Part shown: one piece after another, positions 8,177 through 17,014 of the stretch | How the letters are laid out: each line of letters starts with the position of its first letter | How positions within the stretch are numbered: the first letter of the stretch is position 1 | DNA from: Candidatus Tayloriibacteriota bacterium | GTDB taxonomy: Bacteria > Patescibacteriota > Minisyncoccia > Phycocordibacterales > CAIRYW01 | DNA: 51,445 nucleotides | Direction: 5' to 3' | Assembly (NCBI GenBank): GCA_028286725.1 | Contig: JAQBQZ010000007.1 | Location: 135,262-186,706 of the forward strand | Notes under the pieces: generated by a model | Databases searched by the model: none | What the model was told of the DNA's origin: nothing | The model's input: the letters and a program-made list of their open reading frames with translations, nothing else | Translations under genes and position numbers: made by a program

Positions 8177-10051
8177 ATGACCACCAACGAAGTTCGAAAG
8201 AAATATCTTGAATTCTTTGCTAAAAATGGGCACAAAATAGTGCCAAGTAGCCGACTCGTGCCTGAAAATGATCCAACAACGCTCTTCACGGGTTCTGGGA
8301 TGCAGCCTATGGTGCCATATCTGTTGGGTGAAAAACACCCAGAAGGTAATCGGATTACTGACTCTCAAAAATCGTTCCGGGCAGGAGATATTGATGATAT
8401 AGGTGACAATCGTCATACTACTTTTTTTGAAATGCTTGGCAATTGGTCACTTGGTGATTATTTCAAAGAAAAACAAATTCCTTGGATGTTTGAATTTCTC
8501 ATTGATGAACTGAGGCTTGATCCAAATAAGGTTTATGTCTCAACATTTATAGGTGATGAAAAAAATGGAATTCCAAAAGACATTGAAGCTGGGACACTTT
8601 GGAAAGAACTTTTTAAATCAAAAGGAATCGATGCAAAGGAAGTAGAAATCGGAAGTGAAGAAAATGGATATAAAGTCGGCATGCAGGGTGGCAGAATATT
8701 CTACTATGATGTAAAGAAGAACTGGTGGTCACGAGCTGGAGTGCCTGACAATATGCCAGCAAATGAGCCAGGAGGACCAGATTCAGAAATGTTTTATGAA
8801 TTCACGGATGTCGAACACGATACAAAATATGGTGAATATTGTCATCCAAACTGCGATTGCGGACGATTCATGGAGATTGGAAACAATGTGTTTATGGAAT
8901 ACAAGAAGAATACTGACGGTACATTCTCAAAACTTCCTCAAAAAAACATCGACTTCGGTGGAGGTTTGGAGCGAATTGTAGCTGCTACCATGAATACAAG
9001 CGACGTGTTTCAGATTGACACTCTTCAAGGAATTGTAAAAACCCTCGAATCTCTTTCTGGCAAATCATATAATGACAAAGAATTTACATCTACATTCCGA
9101 GTGATTGCTGATCATATTCGAGCATCTACATTTCTTATTGGAGATGGGGTGACTCCGTCTAATACAGAGCAGGGGTATTTCGTGCGACGACTTCTTCGGC
9201 GTGCAATACGATTCTGGGATAAGCTCGGGATTCAAAATGAAGGAATATTTGCACTTGTAACTCCACTTCTAGAATTTTACAAAGATGCGTATCCAGAAAC
9301 GTTTGCAAAGAAAGATTTTATAGCTGATGAGATCAAAAAAGAGGAGGAGAAGTTTAGAAAGACCCTGTCTCTTGGACTCAAAGAACTCAATAAATATTTT
9401 GATCAAGGTAAAATAACAGGAGAAGAAGCATTCATTCTTTTTTCTTCTTATGGTTTTCCAATTGAGATTACTGCAGAGCTCGCAAAAGAGAAAAATATTT
9501 CGATCGATATGGAGGCATTTAATACTGAGCTCAAAAAGCATCAAGATCTTTCTCGTGTTGGATCAGAACAGAAATTTAAAGGAGGCCTAGGGGATACAAG
9601 TGACAAATCACTTCAATACCATACCGCAACACATCTTCTTCAACAGGCGCTTCGTGATGTTTTGGGTCCTGAAATAGGGCAGAAGGGATCAAATATTACT
9701 CCAGAGAGACTCCGATTCGACTTTTCATACAATGGAAAGATGACAGATGAACAGAAGAAGCGGGTTGAAGATATTGTAAATCAAAAAATTGCTGAGGCGT
9801 TGCCTGTTCAAGTGGTCTCACTTCCAAAAGAGGAGGCTGTCAAAACTGGAGCGATTCATTTCTTTGGCGAAAAGTATCCTGATACTGTGACTGTATACTT
9901 CGTAGGTAATACTGTAGCCGATGCATTCTCAAAGGAGTTCTGCGGAGGACCACATGTGAAAAATACTTCTGAACTCAAAGGAACATTCAAAATCCAAAAA
10001 GAAGAGGCGGTGTCGCAAGGAGTAAGACGAATTAAAGCAGTGTTGGAATAA
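8177..10051 (+). CDS. alaS: Alanyl-tRNA synthetase, short form without C-Ala
   Basis: Charges tRNA-Ala and clears mischarged Ser/Gly. 624 aa against about 875 in E. coli. The class II core is intact (FLAKNGH-like N-terminus, motif 2 region TTFFEMLGNWSLGDYF, motif 3 GGGLERIVA), with the tRNA-recognition part and the editing domain with zinc-site signatures TATHLLQQAL and CGGPHV. The protein stops right after the editing domain (SQGVRRIKAVLE), so the C-Ala dimerisation domain is absent. The CDCGRFMEIGN segment is a cysteine-containing insert. Start ATG 8177 gives the standard family N-terminus. Confidence 0.95.
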   Translation: MTTNEVRKKYLEFFAKNGHKIVPSSRLVPENDPTTLFTGSGMQPMVPYLLGEKHPEGNRITDSQKSFRAGDIDDIGDNRHTTFFEMLGNWSLGDYFKEKQIPWMFEFLIDELRLDPNKVYVSTFIGDEKNGIPKDIEAGTLWKELFKSKGIDAKEVEIGSEENGYKVGMQGGRIFYYDVKKNWWSRAGVPDNMPANEPGGPDSEMFYEFTDVEHDTKYGEYCHPNCDCGRFMEIGNNVFMEYKKNTDGTFSKLPQKNIDFGGGLERIVAATMNTSDVFQIDTLQGIVKTLESLSGKSYNDKEFTSTFRVIADHIRASTFLIGDGVTPSNTEQGYFVRRLLRRAIRFWDKLGIQNEGIFALVTPLLEFYKDAYPETFAKKDFIADEIKKEEEKFRKTLSLGLKELNKYFDQGKITGEEAFILFSSYGFPIEITAELAKEKNISIDMEAFNTELKKHQDLSRVGSEQKFKGGLGDTSDKSLQYHTATHLLQQALRDVLGPEIGQKGSNITPERLRFDFSYNGKMTDEQKKRVEDIVNQKIAEALPVQVVSLPKEEAVKTGAIHFFGEKYPDTVTVYFVGNTVADAFSKEFCGGPHVKNTSELKGTFKIQKEEAVSQGVRRIKAVLE

Positions 10052-10057
10052 TAATCT

Positions 10058-10094
10058 AAAATGAGCCGCACCCTTCGGGTGCAGCTCATTTTTG
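10058..10094 (+). terminator. Intrinsic terminator after alaS
   Basis: AAATGAGC and GCACCC stems with TTCG loop and one C/A mismatch, then TTTTTG. Confidence 0.85.
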
Positions 10095-10107
10095 TTACCT
10101 AAAAATG

Positions 10108-10138
10108 TTGATAAATTATATTTTTAATATGATATAAT
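10108..10138 (+). promoter_or_regulatory. Leaderless promoter
   Basis: TTGATA (10108-10113), 19-nt spacer, extended -10 TGA-TATAAT (10130-10138). The -10 ends exactly 7 nt before ATG 10145. Confidence 0.6.
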
Positions 10139-10144
10139 TTAGGA

Positions 10145-11302
10145 ATGTTATTTCCTTTTCTCAAATCAAAAAAAGAAAACAAAACCTATGCGATTTTTTG
10201 TATTGATTCCGCAAGTGTGACGCTCACGGTCCTAGAGAAGACTATTGATGATCAAGAGCATATTTCTCACATATCTCGATACTCGCTTGAGATCAATAAT
10301 ATGAAGGATACTGACAAGATGATTCGAGAAGTAAAGGAGACCCTCCAAAAAATATTTGATGGCTTTAAAAAACATAAATTATTTGATCTCATAAAACCTG
10401 ATACAGAAATAGTAATTCTTGTCGGCTCTCCATGGCATATAGGATGGGGCAATGTTGTTAAAGTAGAAAAAGAAAAAGCATTCAAAGTTACACAAAAGCT
10501 CATCGATGAATCGATCAAGAGCTCTTTTGAGAGTGTTCACCCTGATCTCTCGATTACTAATGTAAACATTATGGGACAGAGACTGAATGGATATGCAATG
10601 AAGAGTGCTATTTCAAAAATAACAAAATCTCTCGAACTTAAAGTCTATGTCAGCTCAGCGCCAAAGGTTTTTGTTAATGTTGTAGAAGTGAACATCAAAT
10701 CTGTCTTTCCACACCATGTAATGACTTTCTACTCATATAATATTGCAATATTTGATTCGATTTTAAACACTACAAACAAGAGCGATTGTCTCATTGTAAT
10801 TCCAGAAATAGAGACTACATCCCTCGTTCTCATCAAAAACAGCATCATAGAGAGTGAAGCATCAGTTCCATTTGGTGCGGCGGTACTTGCTCGAACTCTT
10901 TTTGGTGCAAAATCATCAAGCGTTCAAGAATCTCTTTTGAAGACAAAGAGATTTGTTGAAGGGACTCTCGATGTGCCTGAACTTGAAGCTATTGGTGGTC
11001 AGATCAAAATTGTAAAAGATAACTTCTTGGGGCAATTCAGAGATATTGTTTGGAAAATGAGCGACACACTCGTTCTTCCTGGAGATATCTTTGTCGTAGG
11101 AAGAAATCTCGCGACACATTTTGTGTTTGAATGGATAAACAGTGACGAATATATCAAAAACACTTTTACTGTCGATGATTTCAAAGTATCGAATCTTCGT
11201 GGCAATGATTTGATCTCAGAAAAGAAACTTAATGGAATGTTTCATCACAAATCCGTGCCTTTGAGTGTTGCGATATCAACACAATTTATTGTAAAAAAGT
11301 AA
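10145..11302 (+). CDS. PilM/FtsA-like actin-fold protein (divergent)
   Basis: 385 aa, cytoplasmic, no TM. By eye it follows the ASKHA layout of PilM/FtsA: a first strand pair at residues about 15-30 (YAIFCIDSASVTLTVLEK), an SHS2-like middle, a second nucleotide-loop region (SDCLIVIPEIETTSLVLIKN...SVPFGAAVLART) and a C-terminal adenosine-type motif (GDIFVVGRNLATHFVF). The acidic and glycine residues normally in the phosphate loops are mostly missing, so nucleotide hydrolysis is doubtful. It lies 24 nt before a membrane-anchored partner and probably forms an operon with it, as PilM does with PilN. Function inferred from layout only. Confidence 0.5.
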   Translation: MLFPFLKSKKENKTYAIFCIDSASVTLTVLEKTIDDQEHISHISRYSLEINNMKDTDKMIREVKETLQKIFDGFKKHKLFDLIKPDTEIVILVGSPWHIGWGNVVKVEKEKAFKVTQKLIDESIKSSFESVHPDLSITNVNIMGQRLNGYAMKSAISKITKSLELKVYVSSAPKVFVNVVEVNIKSVFPHHVMTFYSYNIAIFDSILNTTNKSDCLIVIPEIETTSLVLIKNSIIESEASVPFGAAVLARTLFGAKSSSVQESLLKTKRFVEGTLDVPELEAIGGQIKIVKDNFLGQFRDIVWKMSDTLVLPGDIFVVGRNLATHFVFEWINSDEYIKNTFTVDDFKVSNLRGNDLISEKKLNGMFHHKSVPLSVAISTQFIVKK

Positions 11303-11326
11303 TTTAAAAGCTAAAATTAAACACAT

Positions 11327-12640
11327 ATGAAAAGTCCATTCCAAGATATTATTCCATCAGAAAAAAGATCTATTAGAAATATTTCTCTAGGTGAAACAAA
11401 ATCCAAAGAGAGGGACGAAGATTCTTCAACTCAACATGTTGCAAGTGATGTAAAACCAAAAAGACGAAAGATCGTTAAAGAGGTTCCGTCTGTGGATGAA
11501 AATTTTGTTTTCAAAGGCCGAAGCAAGTTTGAATTATCAAATATAGTGCTTTGGGGTATTACCCTGGTTTCTGTCATTGCAGTATTTCTCGTTCTTACAC
11601 ATTTCTTGAATTCTGCTACTATCAATATCGAAGCAAAGTCTTGGTCGGTTGATCTGCCAAATAAGCTCGATCTTTCTTTGTCACCATCTGCAGGTCAGGT
11701 GGGTTATTCTACGGTAACACTTTCCGATTCTCTTTCCGATACATTAAACGCAACAGGGGAAAAGGATGTTACAACCAAATCTACAGGAACAATTATTATT
11801 TATAACAACTTTGATACTAATACTCAGAAATTGGTTGCGGGTACACGATTCGCTTCATCAAAAGGTCTCATATTCAAACTTGATAAGGCGGTAAGTGTTC
11901 CAGGTATCAAAAAAGTAGCAGGAAAGAGTGCTCCTGGCAGTATTGAGGCGACTGTAACAGCTGATGTCGCAGGTACAGACTACAATATTGCTCTCGATGA
12001 TTTTACTATTCCAGGATTTAAAGGAACTGCAAAGTCTGACAAAATATATGCAAGATCAAAGACTGTGATGGTTGGAGGAAACACAGGTAAGGTTGCAACG
12101 GTGAGCGATGATGATCTTTCAAAAAAAGTTGCCGAACTTAAATCACAACTCGATCTCAAACTCAAAGACAAGGCTTCAAAGGAATTGCCAGCAAATCAGG
12201 TAAGCTTCGACGGGCTTTCAACTACAGATTACAAAATAGGAAGTCCAACTCTTCAAAATTCAAAAGCACTCGTCCAGGTGACAGCAACCAAAAAGATGTA
12301 CCTTATTGATGGAAATACTTTGGCAGGCGCATTGCTTTCTCCTCAAAATGTTAACGTTTTACCTACTGATGAATTCATGTTTACACTAGGGAATGCGACA
12401 GGTGCTTTTGCAAGCACTACGAACGATGTTTCGGGTATAAGTTTTGCTGGCAAGGTGTCTCTTGGCTATAAGCTCGATATTGATAAATTTAAGGCGTCTA
12501 TTGCAGGAGCTAGCAAAGACCAGATTTCTGCAATCGCAGCTAAATATCCCGCAATAAATAAGGTGTCTGCAACGATCAAGCCATTTTGGAAGTCTAGTGT
12601 GCCAAATGATGTTAACAAGATAACAGTTGTGGTGAAATAA
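11327..12640 (+). CDS. Single-pass membrane protein with baseplate J-like domain
   Basis: 437 aa. A charged cytoplasmic N-terminus of about 70 residues (SEKRSIRNISLGETKSKE) is followed by one TM helix (about 73-93, IVLWGITLVSVIAVFLVLTHF) and a long extracytoplasmic beta-rich part. The segment TTKSTGTIIIYNNFDT..KLVAGTRFAS and PGSIEATVTADVAGTDYNIAL resembles the baseplate J/gp47-type fold that I recall as common in CPR genomes. Partner of the preceding actin-fold protein. Together they could form a trans-envelope assembly, perhaps pilus or surface related; no assay-level function is known to me. Confidence 0.5.
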   Translation: MKSPFQDIIPSEKRSIRNISLGETKSKERDEDSSTQHVASDVKPKRRKIVKEVPSVDENFVFKGRSKFELSNIVLWGITLVSVIAVFLVLTHFLNSATINIEAKSWSVDLPNKLDLSLSPSAGQVGYSTVTLSDSLSDTLNATGEKDVTTKSTGTIIIYNNFDTNTQKLVAGTRFASSKGLIFKLDKAVSVPGIKKVAGKSAPGSIEATVTADVAGTDYNIALDDFTIPGFKGTAKSDKIYARSKTVMVGGNTGKVATVSDDDLSKKVAELKSQLDLKLKDKASKELPANQVSFDGLSTTDYKIGSPTLQNSKALVQVTATKKMYLIDGNTLAGALLSPQNVNVLPTDEFMFTLGNATGAFASTTNDVSGISFAGKVSLGYKLDIDKFKASIAGASKDQISAIAAKYPAINKVSATIKPFWKSSVPNDVNKITVVVK

Positions 12641-12653
12641 TCTCCAAAAAAGC

Positions 12654-12682
12654 TTGTAAAATAATTATATATAATATATAAT
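12654..12682 (+). promoter_or_regulatory. infA promoter
   Basis: TTGTAA (12654-12659), 17-nt spacer, TATAAT (12677-12682). Predicted start about 12689, leader about 6 nt. Confidence 0.6.
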
Positions 12683-12694
12683 ATCTTTTACCTG

Positions 12695-12928
12695 ATGGAG
12701 AATAAAAAAAATATTGAAACAAAAGTCGGATATGTTGTGGAGGCGTTGCCTAATACGATGTTCCGGGTTGGGTTACAAAATGAAGATTCTTCAAAAGAAA
12801 ACGAGGTCATTCTCGCTTATCTTTCGGGAAAGATGCGTCTCAATAGAATCCGAGTCCTCATAGGGGACAGAGTGGAAATGGAGATAGATCCATACGGAGG
12901 AAAGGCCAGAATTATCAGACGAAATTAA
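12695..12928 (+). CDS. infA: Translation initiation factor IF-1
   Basis: Binds the 30S A site during initiation. 77 aa, single S1/OB fold with family motifs GYVVEALPNTMFRV, AYLSGKMRLNRIRVLIGDRVEME and KARIIRR. First gene of the alpha-operon cluster, with its own promoter upstream and a second promoter between it and rpmJ. The N-terminal MENKKNIETK is typical in length. Confidence 0.95.
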   Translation: MENKKNIETKVGYVVEALPNTMFRVGLQNEDSSKENEVILAYLSGKMRLNRIRVLIGDRVEMEIDPYGGKARIIRRN

Positions 12929-12954
12929 CATCAAGTATCATACACAGGCACCAT

Positions 12955-12983
12955 TTGACTCTGGAGCCCGGATGTATTATACT
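12955..12983 (+). promoter_or_regulatory. Strong ribosomal operon promoter
   Basis: TTGACT (12955-12960), 17-nt spacer, TATACT (12978-12983). Best consensus promoter in the window; predicted start about 12990, leader about 11 nt without Shine-Dalgarno. Confidence 0.75.
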
Positions 12984-13000
12984 ATTTTTTATATTTATTT

Positions 13001-13117
13001 ATGCGAGTAAAAGCTTCAGTAAAGAAAATTTGTGCAAAATGTATGACTGTTCGAAGGAACGGTGCTGTACGAATTGTTTGCAAGTCTGTAAAGAAGCATA
13101 ACCAAAGACAAGGCTAA
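13001..13117 (+). CDS. rpmJ: Ribosomal protein L36
   Basis: 38 aa component of the 50S subunit. Sequence begins [14 protein letters not shown] and ends KKHNQRQG. The zinc ribbon ligands Cys11, Cys14, Cys27 and His33 are present, so this is the zinc-binding form. It sits 4 nt before rpsM, its usual neighbour, and directly after the strong promoter at 12955. Confidence 0.95.
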   Translation: MRVKASVKKICAKCMTVRRNGAVRIVCKSVKKHNQRQG

Positions 13118-13121
13118 TTAT

Positions 13122-13499
13122 ATGAGACTACTAGGTATCACAATTCCAGACAATAAAAGACTCGAGATCTCTCTCACTGCCATTTATGGTATTGGACGAC
13201 CTCTTGCACACAGTATCCTAAAACAAGCTGGTATTGATTTTGGGAAGAAGGCTTCAGAACTTAATACTGCAGAAGAAAACGAGATCAGAAAGTATATCGA
13301 ATCTTACAGACTCGAAGGAGAGCTTAAGAGAGATGTATCTGCTAACGTCAAACGACTCAAAGACATCAAGTGCTACCGAGGTACACGACACACAAAGAGA
13401 CTTCCAGCGCGAGGTCAGCGAACAAAGACGAACGCTCGAACTCTAAAGGGTGCAAAGAAGACTATGGGAAGTGGTAGAAAGAAAGCTGAAAAGAAATAA
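13122..13499 (+). CDS. rpsM: Ribosomal protein S13
   Basis: 30S head protein contacting the P-site tRNA and 50S bridge. 125 aa, full length; signatures LTAIYGIGRPLAHSI, YRGTRHTKRLPARGQRTKTN and a basic C-terminal tail. Standard order rpmJ-rpsM-rpsK-rpsD-rpoA. Confidence 0.97.
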   Translation: MRLLGITIPDNKRLEISLTAIYGIGRPLAHSILKQAGIDFGKKASELNTAEENEIRKYIESYRLEGELKRDVSANVKRLKDIKCYRGTRHTKRLPARGQRTKTNARTLKGAKKTMGSGRKKAEKK

Positions 13500-13521
13500 T
13501 CATAAATAATAATTAACTACA

Positions 13522-13950
13522 ATGGGTAAAAAGAGAATTGTTACAACTGAAGGAAAGAATGGTGATTCAAAGTCATCTGGTTCTTCTATTTCTAAAAAGC
13601 GAGCAGATATCGGTATTTTGAATATTCAATCAACTTATAACAACACAAAGGTTGCTCTTACGGATGCTAAGGGTAATATGCTTGCTTGGGGATCTTGCGG
13701 TAACTCAGGATTCAAAGGTGCAAAGAAAGGTACTCCATTCGCAGCTGCAAAGGTAGGTGAAACTCTCGGAATGAAAGCGCTTGCGATGGGCATGAGACAA
13801 ATTTCTGTTGTTGTTAACGGAGTAGGAGCGGGTCGCGAATCAGCGATCCGTGGTTTTATTTCTAAAGGAAACTTTGAAATTAGCAGTATCAAGGACGTGA
13901 CTCCAATTCCACACAATGGACCAAAGCCACCAAAGCCAAGACGAGTTTAA
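13522..13950 (+). CDS. rpsK: Ribosomal protein S11
   Basis: 30S platform protein. 142 aa; the core is typical (STYNNTKVALTDAKGN, GVGAGRESAIRG, TPIPHNGPKPPKPRRV). The N-terminus carries about 25 extra Ser/Lys-rich residues before ADIGILNIQS. Confidence 0.97.
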   Translation: MGKKRIVTTEGKNGDSKSSGSSISKKRADIGILNIQSTYNNTKVALTDAKGNMLAWGSCGNSGFKGAKKGTPFAAAKVGETLGMKALAMGMRQISVVVNGVGAGRESAIRGFISKGNFEISSIKDVTPIPHNGPKPPKPRRV

Positions 13951-13988
13951 TTTCTCATTTACTTAACACTTATACATAAAACTTTTAT

Positions 13989-14591
13989 ATGATTATCGGA
14001 CCAAAATACAAACTAGCAAGACGACTCGGAGCACCTGTGTTTGAAAAGACACAGACTCAGAAGTTCAATCTTTCAAAGGAAAGAAAGACTACTAAGTTCT
14101 CAAAGCAAAAGTCAGCTTATGGAGTTCAGCTCAATGAAAAGCAGAAGGCTCGTTTGTCTTATGGTATTTCTGAAAAGCAGTTCAAGAACTATGTAAACAA
14201 GATCCTTGCAAAGAAGTCTACTGATCCTCAGAACGCACTTTTCGTATCTCTTGAAACTCGACTTGATAACGTTGTTGCAAAGGCGGGATTCGCACGAACA
14301 CGAAGAGAAGCTCGACAGCTCGTATCTCACGGCCACATCACAGTTAACGGACGAAAGGTTAATATCCCTTCATTCGTCGTTGAAGACAAAGATGTTATTG
14401 CTGTAAAGAAAGGAAGTGACGAACGAGGTGTTATGGCAACATTCAATGACCGACAGAAGGACTTAACTCTTCCAGTATGGCTTTCATACGATAAAAACAC
14501 TAAAGGTGTAACAAAGGTTGGAGTCCCAAAATATACTCAGACTGAGCATATGTTCGATTTGGCGCAGATCATTGAATATTATCGAAGATAG
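13989..14591 (+). CDS. rpsD: Ribosomal protein S4
   Basis: Primary 16S-binding assembly protein, 200 aa. S4 RNA-binding domain LETRLDNVVAKAGFARTRREARQLVSHGHITVNG is intact. The N-terminal zinc cysteines of C+ S4 forms are absent (C- type). The first residues MIIGPKYKLARRLG fit the family start. Confidence 0.97.
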   Translation: MIIGPKYKLARRLGAPVFEKTQTQKFNLSKERKTTKFSKQKSAYGVQLNEKQKARLSYGISEKQFKNYVNKILAKKSTDPQNALFVSLETRLDNVVAKAGFARTRREARQLVSHGHITVNGRKVNIPSFVVEDKDVIAVKKGSDERGVMATFNDRQKDLTLPVWLSYDKNTKGVTKVGVPKYTQTEHMFDLAQIIEYYRR

Positions 14592-14643
14592 TTTCAATTT
14601 TTATATTAGCGAAATTTTTTATTCGTTTATTTTTTAAAATTTT

Positions 14644-15609
14644 ATGGCTGACACAACAATAGTATTGCCTTCAAAACCAAAGATTATCAAAGAAGATGGT
14701 AATAAGGGAACTTATGAAATCGATGGTCTTTACCCTGGATACGGTCATACTCTCGGAAACTCGCTTCGACGAGTAATTCTTTCATCTCTCGAAGGATCAG
14801 CGATCACATCGATCAAAATCAAAGGTGTTGGCCACGAATTTTCTGCGCTTGAAGGAGTAAAGGATGATGTCATTATGACAATCCTTAATCTTAAGAAGCT
14901 TCGATTCCACCTTTTGACTTCAGAAGCTCAAACTTTGAAGCTTTCTGTAAAGGGTCCTGCAGTTGTAACAGGTAGCGACATCAAACTCCCAGCTCAGGTT
15001 GAAATCATGAATGCTGAACAGTACATAAACGAAGTGACAGACAAGAACACAACTCTCGAGATCGAGATCGTTGTTGAAAAAGGACTTGGATACATGTCAA
15101 AAGAAATGATCCAGAAGGAACGAGTTGATATCGGTACTATTGCAATGGATGCTATTTTTTCACCAGCACGACGAGTAAGTTACGAGGTAGAAAACATGCG
15201 AGTTGGAAACCGAACAGATTTCAACCGACTCACTTTGAACATCGAAACTGATGGAAGTATTACTCCTCATGACGCACTCGAAAAATCTATCCAGATCATG
15301 ATCTCTCAGCTTAAGTCTATTGTAGGCTTCAAAGAAGAAGAGGTTATCGAAAGAATCGAAGAAAAGGCAAACAAAGCGGCTGATACTTCAGTTGACAAAG
15401 ATGCGATTGACGATATTCTAAAGACTCGAGTAGAATCACTCGACCTTTCACAACGAACAACTAACGCTCTTATCAACGCAAACATTCGAACTCTTGGAGG
15501 ACTCGCTCGAAAGAAAGAAAAGGATCTTTCTGAAATCGAAGGAATGGGTGCAAAAGGCATTGGAGAAGTAAAGAAGGTATTAAAGGAATACGACATTGAA
15601 CTAAAGTAA
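14644..15609 (+). CDS. rpoA: RNA polymerase alpha subunit
   Basis: 321 aa. N-terminal dimerisation/assembly domain (YPGYGHTLGNSLRRVILSSL, MRVGNRTDFNRLTL) and alpha-CTD (ESLDLSQRTTNALINANI...EIEGMGAKGIGEVK) with the DNA-contacting helix-hairpin region, joined by an acidic linker at about 235-260. A retained alpha-CTD means upstream AT-rich elements could be bound. Confidence 0.97.
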   Translation: MADTTIVLPSKPKIIKEDGNKGTYEIDGLYPGYGHTLGNSLRRVILSSLEGSAITSIKIKGVGHEFSALEGVKDDVIMTILNLKKLRFHLLTSEAQTLKLSVKGPAVVTGSDIKLPAQVEIMNAEQYINEVTDKNTTLEIEIVVEKGLGYMSKEMIQKERVDIGTIAMDAIFSPARRVSYEVENMRVGNRTDFNRLTLNIETDGSITPHDALEKSIQIMISQLKSIVGFKEEEVIERIEEKANKAADTSVDKDAIDDILKTRVESLDLSQRTTNALINANIRTLGGLARKKEKDLSEIEGMGAKGIGEVKKVLKEYDIELK

Positions 15610-15619
15610 CTAAATTTAT

Positions 15620-15973
15620 ATGAGACACAGCAGCAAAGTAAAAAAATTCAATAGATCAAGAAGCGCACGAATAGGACTCATGAAGTCTTTGGCTGTATCT
15701 TTTTTTGACAGAGAGAGAATCATTACTACAGAAGCGAAGGCGAAAGCACTTCGACCATATGTAGAAAAACTCATCACTCACGCAAGAGCAGAAACTGTTG
15801 CAGGAACACGATTCATTATCGCAAAGATCGGAGACAACATGGGAAGTCACAAGCTTCGAAAGGAGATTGGTCCACGATTTAAGGATCAGAACGGTGGATA
15901 CACAAGAATTATGAAGATGCCAAAGCGAGCAAAAGACGCAAGTCCAATGGCAACAATAGAACTCGTAAAGTAA
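15620..15973 (+). CDS. rplQ: Ribosomal protein L17
   Basis: 50S protein near the exit tunnel, 117 aa. Starts MRHSSKVKKFNRSRSAR and contains ERIITTEAKAKALRPYVEKLIT. Directly follows rpoA by 10 nt, as in most bacteria. Confidence 0.96.
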   Translation: MRHSSKVKKFNRSRSARIGLMKSLAVSFFDRERIITTEAKAKALRPYVEKLITHARAETVAGTRFIIAKIGDNMGSHKLRKEIGPRFKDQNGGYTRIMKMPKRAKDASPMATIELVK

Positions 15974-15986
15974 TTTAAATAAATAT

Positions 15987-16328
15987 ATGCATACAATAGA
16001 CGCAACAAATGGAAAACTAGGAAGAATCGCAACACAAGCGGCGAAGCTTCTTATTGGTAAGGATAAAACTGACTTCATAAAAAACGCTATTGTAGGCGAG
16101 AAAGTTACGATCATTAATGCTTCAAAGATGAGTATCACTGAAAAGAAAGTGAAAACTGATACTCATGCTCGTTACTCTGGATACCCAGGAGGTCTCACAA
16201 AGGAAACTTTTGATAAGGTTATTGCAAAAAAGGGCTACGGTGAACTTTTGAAGAGAGCTGTATCTGGAATGCTTCCAAAGAACAAGCTTCGAACAAAGTT
16301 TCTTCTTAATCTTACAATTACAGAATAA
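15987..16328 (+). CDS. rplM: Ribosomal protein L13, short
   Basis: 50S assembly protein, 113 aa against about 142 in E. coli. The conserved core is present (GKLGRIATQAAKLLIGK, YSGYPGGLTKETFD, AVSGMLPKNKLR); the usual C-terminal 25-30 residues are missing. Paired with rpsI as usual. Confidence 0.95.
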   Translation: MHTIDATNGKLGRIATQAAKLLIGKDKTDFIKNAIVGEKVTIINASKMSITEKKVKTDTHARYSGYPGGLTKETFDKVIAKKGYGELLKRAVSGMLPKNKLRTKFLLNLTITE

Positions 16329-16339
16329 TTTATAATACT

Positions 16340-16744
16340 ATGACTACAAAAGACGCAAGATACATAGAAGCTGTAGGACGAAGAAAGACTTCGATCGCAC
16401 GAGTTCGAATCACTCCTTCTACTAAGGCATCATTTACGATCAATGACAAAGCTGTAACTGATTTTATTCAGGTTAAGGAACTTCAGCAGGTTGCAACCGA
16501 ACCTCTCGAACAGGAAGGTGTGGATTCAAAATTTGTTATTACTGTGATGGTAAAAGGTGGAGGTATTGCATCTCAGGCTGACGCTATCCGACTCGGAGTT
16601 GCGCGAGCACTGATCGACTACAAGATCGAACTTCGAGGAACAATGAAGAAGGCAGGATTCTTGAAGAGAGATCCTAGAGTTAAGGAACGAAGAAAGTTCG
16701 GTTTGAAGAAAGCTCGAAAGGCACCTCAGTGGTCAAAAAGATAA
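16340..16744 (+). CDS. rpsI: Ribosomal protein S9
   Basis: 30S head protein whose C-terminal tail reaches the P site. 134 aa, full length: EAVGRRKTSIARVRI, GGGIASQADAIRLGVARAL and the basic end RKAPQWSKR. Last gene of the ribosomal cluster; a terminator follows. Confidence 0.97.
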   Translation: MTTKDARYIEAVGRRKTSIARVRITPSTKASFTINDKAVTDFIQVKELQQVATEPLEQEGVDSKFVITVMVKGGGIASQADAIRLGVARALIDYKIELRGTMKKAGFLKRDPRVKERRKFGLKKARKAPQWSKR

Positions 16745-16747
16745 AAC

Positions 16748-16779
16748 AATCGCTCCCATTCGGGAGCGATTTTCTTTTT
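16748..16779 (+). terminator. Intrinsic terminator after rpsI
   Basis: AATCGCTCCC, loop ATTC, GGGAGCGATT, then TTCTTTTT. Confidence 0.88.
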
Positions 16780-16804
16780 GACTACTGAGGTGGGAGAAGG
16801 GGGT

Positions 16805-16882
16805 CGGGGAAACTCCGGTTTCCCCGTGGAGGAAGGCAGCGAAGCGTCGGAAAACCGTGGGTTTCCGAGATAGCGGAGCGTC
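16805..16882. repeat. GC-rich tandem hairpin element
   Basis: First hairpin: CGGGGAAAC, loop TCCG, GTTTCCCCG (16805-16826). Second: CGGAAA with TTTCCG (16848-16867). Each is followed by a similar tail, AGCGAAGCGTC and AGCGGAGCGTC, so this looks like two diverged copies of a unit of about 40 nt. It is much GC-richer than its surroundings and resembles REP-type intergenic elements or a structured RNA. Confidence 0.5.
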
Positions 16883-16936
16883 CACATTGGAGTAAGCGAT
16901 AAAGTTAAGTTAAGGACTAGAAATCAAAACTCAAAA

Positions 16937-16973
16937 ATATACAAACAGCACCCTTTGGGTGCTGTTTGTATAT
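16937..16973. terminator. 17-bp perfect hairpin
   Basis: ATATACAAACAGCACCC, loop TTT, and its exact complement. No T-run on either side, so termination is doubtful; it may be a transcript end-protecting or processing hairpin. Confidence 0.45.
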
Positions 16974-17014
16974 TAAATTCTTGATTTTTGATTTATTATC
17001 TTTGAGTCAGTTTG

